Of a DNA stretch of 64,000 nt, positions 57,661 to 64,000 are shown piece by piece (the stretch's first letter is position 1; the number at the start of each line of letters is the position of its first letter). The translations under genes were made by a program, and so were the position numbers. A model generated the notes under the pieces. That model had not been told where the DNA came from. It did no database searches and saw only the letters and a program-made list of their open reading frames with translations. Origin of the DNA: Adiantum capillus-veneris (Eukaryota; Streptophyta; Polypodiopsida; Polypodiales; Pteridaceae); assembly GCA_014529385.2 (NCBI GenBank), contig CM043963.1, positions 95,184,412 to 95,248,411 of the forward strand, read 5' to 3'.

Positions 57661-58170
57661 AAGATGTCGGGGGATATGTGTTCGCTATAAGAGCCGGGCA
57701 GGCGCCGGGCCTCTGACTGTGGGAGGTGTGAAAGAGAGAGAACAAGAGACACTAATGCAACTGACTCTCGCAATCACCACAATCATCAATTAATCGATTA
57801 ATACATTTGAGTACAACTTAACCTTTAGCCAAGGCCAGCTGTTAACAGCACCGTCACTTGGATCATCTGCTAAGTAGGAGTTTAAGCTCCTGCTTTATAG
57901 AATTAATCGGTCCGTTAACGACACCGAGATTAACAGAAGGATTAATCAAACATTAGTTGATGACACTGATGGAAATTTTCTCCTGTTGCTTAATCTGCCT
58001 CGAGTTCCCTTAGATTCAGCAAGCTTCAATTATGTTCAATGCCTCAGTTTTCATGCTTCAATTACTATCAATCATTCTGCAGCTTTCTGCTCCTTATGCT
58101 TTGCACTGGCTTAATTTCCGCTCACAAGCTTTAACTTCCTCCTGCTCTTCAATTGCTCCAATTTCCTTAA

Positions 58171-59509
58171 CACTAGAATGGTAACCTAACAGGACATGAA
58201 AGTGTCCTTTCAGGGTTTTGGGAAAAATTTCCAAAACCATAGTAGATCCACTCATTTTGAAAAATCCTTTCATGAGCTTATAGTTCAATAACTACTACAT
58301 ATGGAAAAAATGAGAAACTTGTATTTTTTCTCATCCCTTGTTCACTACAAGCCTCCAAAGTTGATGGACCAATGCATTTTTCCCAAAACAGCAATTTCTT
58401 ACGATTGATTGCATATAAATAAGAGTGGAGATTTTTGTAGGACATGAGATAAAATGCCCCGTTAACTTCAATGGGTTGGTGATCAAAACATATGGTTGCT
58501 TTTACCTCACTAATGTTTTTTTGGGCAAAAAAAATAGGTACAAAAAGGTTGTATTTTTGCCATTTTGCGGACCTATCATCAAAGTTTCTATAGTCACGCT
58601 CAATATAGATACTATATACATGTTTTCTTAGTTCCCTTTGGGCCTCTGGATTCAAAAGGAGCCATGGAGCATGTCAAAAGGATAATGGATCTCTAACAAT
58701 TGGAACCTTGGGGGCAATGATAAAGTCCTAAATACAGCAAACATGAAAAAACTGGGTTTAGCATTATGACCTCTAGAAACCCATAGAAACTACTCAATAT
58801 CTAGCCAAGTTTGTAGTCTATGATTAGATATGGTTACTACCTACAAAATACACACAATTGGCCTAAGAAACTAGCAATATTGAGAAAGTTATACTTGCTA
58901 CTCTAAAATGTATCCTATTCTTCAGCAATCAAAAAACTCAACCATCATCATATACCATGCTATATAGCATATTAGGTCCCCCAAAACTCAAGGAAGATTA
59001 GCTTTATGTTATAGATTACACTTACACAATCAAAATTGAATTTGGATATCAAGAAAGCCACCAAAAAAATCATAAAAGTGCTAATTTTGGCCAAAAAACA
59101 GGATTATGCAATTCTTGTAAATTGGTCATAACTTTCAATTTTAACACTTAGCTCTCCCTACAAGCATCAAAACATGTTGAGAACTATGAAGGCCTAACCT
59201 CTAGCCATCTAAACCTCACAAACATGAACTTTAGAGTGGTATAGTTGCCAAAAATTTAAAAAAATCCAAAAACAGGACCCGTTTTTTCACACAGTTTAGG
59301 TTCAAAAATGTTGTGTAAGAGTAAGGTTAATGGTGAGATCGATACTCAAAAAAAAATGCTAAGTTTTTTTTAGCTCATAAGGCAAATTTGTGGATATATA
59401 GCACCTATAAATTCATTTTCATACTCTTCAAATAATTCAAGCAAAATGGTCACTTAACAGGACACAAAAGTGTCCAAGGACATAAAAGTGTCCTGTTACC
59501 ATTCTAGTG
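58171..59509. mobile_element. TIR DNA transposon, TTAA-flanked, copy 3
   Basis: 1339 bp, ends CACTAGAATGGTAACC and ACCATTCTAGTG, flanked by TTAA at 58,167-58,170 and 59,510-59,513. The other LTR has the unoccupied site with a single TTAA (ATTTCCTTAACCCTTG). A 125-codon minus-strand ORF (58,278-58,655) is interrupted in copies 1 and 2. Confidence 0.92.
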
Positions 59510-59644
59510 TTAACCCTTGATGGGCCTGCTTAATTAGGTCGATTCCTTTTCTTATGCTGAGAAAGAGCCCCTTGATTATGCATCTCAACCCAAGAGCGAG
59601 ATAACTTGTATCGTGTTTCAAATCTTCGCTTGCCGGCTTGCTAG

Positions 59645-59646
<2 letters not shown>

Positions 59647-59702
<56 letters not shown>
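59647..59702. repeat. (GA)n microsatellite in the 5' LTR
   Basis: About 56 bp, less than half the length of the matching array in the other LTR. Confidence 0.95.
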
Positions 59703-59704
<2 letters not shown>

Positions 59705-60376
59705 CTTTGCCTTATGCTAGCTCCTGGCATGATTTCCTTTGAATCCCTTTGCCAAGAGAGATCTTTGCCTCCTTTACCTTGCCGAGCATGAGAGCGAGAG
59801 AGAGGGAGCTTTGCTCCTTGCTTCGACCCCTCCCTGCCTTCCTCTTCTTTGCCCTTTGACTCCTTTCAACTCTCGCGCTTTCTCCTTTTGTTTCCGTCTT
59901 CAAAGACCTGTTATCTCTCCTTGGTTCCTCTTCTTTCCCTCGTTTGCTTGCAATGCCCCTCATGCAAAAGGTATTTTTTTTTTTATTATTAGCGTGCCCC
60001 CTCCCTTAGCAACGATGGCCCCGTTGTTGCTAGGGAGGCATAAAAAACCTCCCCTGCTGACGTGGAAATCCGGCCGTCGAAGTGCATCATTCGGCATGTG
60101 AGCAGTACCAAAAAGGATCGCCTTGACTTGCTCCTCGCTTCTCGCTTCTGCTCGGAAGTGATTCTAGCGTTGTGGAGCCCGCTGAGAGTGCTTTTCTCCC
60201 CTACGTAGCTCGTTCTCGTTGTTGCTTTGCCATGCTTCTCTCTTTTTCTTTGCGAATAAAAACCTTTACTTTGTTTTTGGTGACCACCCCATGGGGGGCC
60301 ATTTGGTTTTAGTGGGCTGGCGGCCACTGGCTTTATTGCCTTTGGGCGGCCCTTGATATTGTTTACTATAGGGCGG

Positions 60377-60725
60377 TTATGGCCCTTGTAAGGGCACCAC
60401 ATTTGACATACATGCCGGCCAAGGCCTCTATTAGATGATTTTTCGGACTCTGAGCTCATCAAGGGCTTTTTGTGCTTTTGTAACAGCACCATATTAGGCA
60501 TACATATTCACCCAAGCAAAGCAATACCAAGCACGACTCCTTTCTCTAGCAGTCCTTGACTATCTTTGTGAATTTTATTGTCTTCTCCAGCATCTCGTAT
60601 CATGCCACCTACCTTTAAAATGCAAGTATAGGTGATTGTTTTTGACAGAAGGCATTTCCTTGGCACTCAATGAAAATAGACCAGCTCCTTACCGCAGCCG
60701 TGTTGGGCATTCCCCGCAATCATTG
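60377..60725 (-). pseudogene. PPR gene fragment inside the 5' LTR
   Basis: Same fragment and orientation as at 52,569-52,925. Its MYxKCG segment is broken by small differences. It would lie in the LTR transcript in sense orientation. Confidence 0.75.
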
Positions 60726-61322
60726 GATTCCAAAAGACGTCATTCCGGACATGATACTCCTAAATCACTTACTGCTCTTGCATTTCAACCTAGATGAAGC
60801 TCAAAAATTCCCAGATGGCACTCCGACCGAGCAGACCGGACTGGTACGGAGCCAGCCCCCGATGAATCTTTAACGGCTAATATCTTGATAACCGAAACTC
60901 CGATCTCACTGATCTAAAAAGGCTGACGTGCTCCGCAAAGTGATCACTTGAGGTCCGTGCATTCATTTCATTTCTATCACCTCATCTGCAGTTGCCCAAT
61001 CCGGTATGGATCTGCAATCGATTTAAACTTCAAACTGCCATAACTTTTTCATCATAGCTCCAATCGACGAACCGTAAAGACAAGTCGGTAGAGCAAATCA
61101 AGCACTACATTTCTATATCATAATATCCCATCTGTGCTCGCTTCAAGCATAGCCCTTTTTAGCACCATTAAGGCATCAGTTGGCCCTGTATAGCCGCATC
61201 TGGCATACATTAATCATTAAGATTGGCATGTTAACAAGCCTTGATCACTGCCCAAGCTTCAAATAAGCTTGATGTGCATCTTCTTGGCATATTTATTAGC
61301 ATGGGAGCGGAGCTGCACGACA

Positions 61323-62018
61323 GCGCGACCAAGGTAAGTTTACAATGTACGACTAGTGACTTTCTAGATGTTTGAACGGCCACTCATAATCTTTGTTGGT
61401 TGTAGTATAATTCATACACAGCAGCATGGTGTAAAGGTCAACATTTTAGGGTGGAACAAATCGACAAAAAGAGTTTTACTCAAGATTGTGGAATCATGGC
61501 AAAATTTGAATAGTCTAGTCGACGACGGTCCTCTGATGCAGATCGTGTGGTGGCAGAACTCACTTACTTCGGCATGTTTTAAGAGATTTTGAGGATCAAT
61601 TATAGAGGATTTTTTGTCGATTTGTTCGACGTGCAATGGTTCAAGATAAACATGGAGGGTTGCAACGCTATTGTGCATAGAGGGGAGTCAGGTTTCCTTG
61701 AAGTGGATTCAACTAAAAAATGGACCGACCTAAGAGACACTTTCGTACTACCCGAGCATTGTGAACAAGTAAGTTATATGCTTGGAAGATCTCATGTAAG
61801 TTATGTGGCTCTGGCAGGTAATATTATATGCTACAAATTTTGCATCAAACTGGTGGTACATCATAGAGGTAGCCCCTTGTAGTGCACGGATGTATGAGGG
61901 CTACCATGTGCCAATCACAACGGCATCAATCGAGGAGATTGGAGAAGATGCTCAGTCAGAAGTCGCTGAGGTGGTGCCAGACAAGCATCAAGTTGCTACT
62001 CTCTATGGGTGCATGTAG
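61323..62018 (+). pseudogene. CACTA transposase, TNP2-like, 3' part
   Basis: After the retrotransposon the exon continues for a few codons to a GTAAGT donor at 61,331; an acceptor fits at about 61,409. The following coding shows TQQHGVKVNILGW and a DUF4216-like stretch (FFVDLFDVQWFKINMEG, LPEHCEQVSYM at 61,610-61,785), then a C-terminus (WWYIIEVAPCSARMYEG) and a stop at 62,016-62,018. The frame changes at least twice. These domains normally end CACTA transposases, which supports the join with the 5' part. Confidence 0.8.
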
Positions 62019-62272
62019 AGGATCTACAAAATGAAACGGAGGACATCTGCCTAAACAGAGAGCTCTATATAGATATAGGGAGTTATGTTGAGCTATGCAA
62101 GGATGAGAAAGAGACCTCTTAAAGACATAAACATTGTATTTGAACAATTTTTCTCCATTTTATAATATATATTGTATTCACGTGGCTATACTTGAGAAAT
62201 TTAAATTGTGTTTAATCATCATTGCGTCCACTCCAGGTATGTTCTCACAAGCAGGGGACACTCCTTGCCGAC

Positions 62273-62540
62273 GAGCACTATGCTCCGAGTGCAATGGAGA
62301 CTGAGGCTGCAATCGTAAAGGAGGTGATTTGTCTCTGCTCATAGATGTTGCTCGTCCCTCCACTAGATCTAGTTGATCGGGTGAAAGATACGCTAAGAAG
62401 CACTACTACTGCTTCTTAGCGTATCTTTCACCTGATCAACTAGATCTAGTGGAGGGACGAGCAGAATCTATGAGCAGAGACGGATCACCTCCTTCGTGAT
62501 TGCATCCTTAGTCTTGATCGCACCCGGAGCGCAATGCTTT
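62273..62540. repeat. Long inverted repeat (hairpin), about 130-bp arms, 7-base loop
   Basis: Arms 62,273-62,402 and 62,410-62,540 pair around the loop CTACTAC. The inner 53 bases match with one mismatch (a G-U pair in RNA); the outer part is about 80 percent matched by eye. It lies between the two CACTA genes and would form a long RNA hairpin on either strand. It could feed small-RNA production or be a fold-back insertion; I see no flanking duplication. Confidence 0.9.
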
Positions 62541-62610
62541 TACAAGATACGTGGAATGCACAGGGGAGACAAATTCACAAGAACTTCACAGGAATCTCTC
62601 TACACAAGAA

Positions 62611-62612
<2 letters not shown>

Positions 62613-62679
<67 letters not shown>
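62613..62679. repeat. (CT)n microsatellite
   Basis: About 67 bp of uninterrupted CT, between the hairpin and the second CACTA gene. Confidence 0.97.
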
Positions 62680-62680
<1 letters not shown>

Positions 62681-62742
62681 ATTGTCCATCTTTTCTTCTC
62701 CATTCAATATTAAGATTAAATGTTTGTGTGTTTAATGCAGGT

Positions 62743-64000
62743 ATGGATGATGATGAGTTTCTTTCTTCTTTGTCACCCCGGTAGAAGCAGTGGTACGCGG
62801 ATCTTCATGGCTCCGGAGCACCATCACGTCGTTCTACTCAGCGTCTCCCTCTGTTTTAAAGCATTCAACACGCTCCGAAGCTTCGGCGTCGACAAGACGA
62901 TCTTCACGCTCATCTAGGCACCGACGCTCTAGTGGTGGCAGCAGCGGTTGTTGTGGGGATGCCGCCGATGATGCCTCGACACCGCCTCGTGGTCGACAAG
63001 GCTCTTTACCTTCCCCTTTTTTGCCCACCCACACACCAACCACGACATCACCATCTACGCCAGGTTTTGTGTAGCTGACGGCCATTCTTGGCTACACACC
63101 ACTACCTACTCCTCCGGGAGTCACCCCAGCCGACACTCCTCGCATCGGGGCCCAGACTCCAGTGGAGACACCTGATGTCCGTATCCCCATTGACACGCTG
63201 CTAGAGACCCTTGCTAGGACACCCAGGTTCACGTGTCACAGGCAAGAGGGCTTGCCTTAATCCGTCGACTTCAGCGGCGGCATCATCTTGGATGATGAAG
63301 GCAAGAAGGTGATCTCTGCGTGGTCTTTGCTCTCAGGTGTTTAGACACTACATACTAAACACCTGGAGTGAAGTACCAAGTGAATTAAAAGAAAGAGTCA
63401 TCAGCATGCTGCATGACGAGTTTCCCGTGTCAACACGGGATGACCGCTTCAATGAAGATCTGATGAAGGTTCGAATGCGCGAATACTGCAAGCACAAGCA
63501 TTCTGAAGTGCAAAAAGCAATAAAGCATGGGTGGAATAGACCAGATTGGCTGGCCAAAGAAGATTGGAAGAATGCAAAGCAAGTGGAACGCGAGAATACT
63601 AACAAGTGGAAGCAACAAAAGGAGGTAGCCAAAGCGCGAGTAGAGGCAGGGAGCTCGCACCACTTGGGGAGCGGCAGGTGGGCATCATTTGAGGCCAATT
63701 TTGTAAGTGTTTTTGCATTTCTCTTTAGGTTTGGTAGTTATGTCTATTTGTACTTTTAAATTCTAACATAATGGATTCTTTGTATGTTTTGAACAGTGGT
63801 CGATGTGATAGGACGTGACTCCATACCGTACAAGCGCGAGTACGCAAGCAAGAAGGGCTTAAACGCCCTGATGGACGTTTTGAGTTCTCGCGGTGGCATG
63901 GTTAGTATTAGGGTTTACTCTTTTCTATTTGTTGTATTATTTTGTAAATTATATGTTTATACTTACAGAAAGCTGTCTTATTGTTTTTTTTTTTGCAAAA
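62743..64000 (+). pseudogene. Second CACTA gene (Ptta/En/Spm transposase_24-type), runs off the right edge
   Basis: ATG at 62,743 (MDDDEFLSSLSPR) is followed by a stop after 13 codons and a frame change, then a Ser/Arg- and Pro-rich region to 63,075. The conserved domain at 63,337-63,702 reads FRHYILNTWSEVPSELKERV, HKHSEVQKAIKHGW and WLAKEDWKNAKQ. A GT-AG intron fits at 63,703-63,796 and the next exon (REYASKKGLNALMDVLSSRG) ends at a GT near 63,901. Such proteins are thought to bind the subterminal repeats and assist TNP2. The early stop makes this copy doubtful, though splicing or a later start could rescue the domain. Confidence 0.75.

Larger units (their letters stand above)
57665..61322 (-). 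repeat. 5' LTR of the pol-less element
   Basis: 3658 bp; about 2.3 kb without the TIR element at 58,171. It matches 50,726-53,480 throughout, lacks the 376-bp insert, and carries a GA repeat at 59,647-59,702. Confidence 0.93.

Noticed and set aside
61876..61884. CTTGTAGTG as the right terminus of the CACTA element
   Set aside because: It lies inside continuing transposase coding sequence, matches the left terminus for only about nine bases, and the flanking CAC does not equal the left AAT. The second transposon gene lies further right.

Overview
The window is nuclear DNA of a land plant, almost certainly a vascular plant with a large, repeat-filled genome. The evidence is four plant transposon classes together (Ty1/copia, Ty3/gypsy, L1-type LINE, CACTA), TIR elements and many fragments of plant PLS-type pentatricopeptide-repeat (PPR) genes. 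A fern-like or other large non-model genome is my guess; nothing here fixes the species. I found no intact host gene. Essentially everything classifiable is transposon, transposon relic, captured PPR fragment or simple repeat.

Layout. 1-6451: minus-strand Ty3/gypsy element with gag-protease, a 171-residue ORF of unknown type, an initiator-Met primer site and a 2.8-kb LTR; gag is split by a 1.34-kb TIR element at a TTAA site. 6452-8560: decayed unidentified ORF and a TATA/AATAAA pair. 8750-16,600: plus-strand gypsy pol relic interrupted by 4.3 kb of scrambled PPR fragments. 16,930-19,500: minus-strand L1-like LINE. 20,013-25,563: nearly intact copia element with 5-bp TSDs and one in-frame UAG in a leaky context, sitting inside another decayed ORF. 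27,900-30,640: inverted copy of a long gypsy LTR. 33,050-36,485 and 45,092-46,114: PPR scrap, gypsy pol relic and its 3' LTR, split by an 8.6-kb coding-free LTR element (36,486-45,086) that holds a 2.7-kb LTR element (42,127-44,838) and a 245-bp TIR insert. 46,115 to the window end: a two-gene CACTA transposon, whose TNP2-like transposase gene is split by a 10.6-kb pol-less LTR retrotransposon (50,726-61,322).

That last retrotransposon carries PPR fragments in both LTRs, an unusual acidic protein gene and two more TTAA-flanked TIR elements. Its left LTR alone carries a TIR insert holding a tRNA-like sequence.

Most insertions can be ordered, because target duplications, paired LTRs and empty sites are visible inside the window. 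The most interesting items are: the TTAA-specific TIR family with two demonstrable pre-insertion sites; the UAG-CAGCCA stop in copia; the long hairpin between the two CACTA genes; the acidic ORF whose repeats contain copies of the element's own polypurine tract; the shared polypurine/LTR edge of a pol-bearing and a pol-less element; and the recurrent PPR capture.
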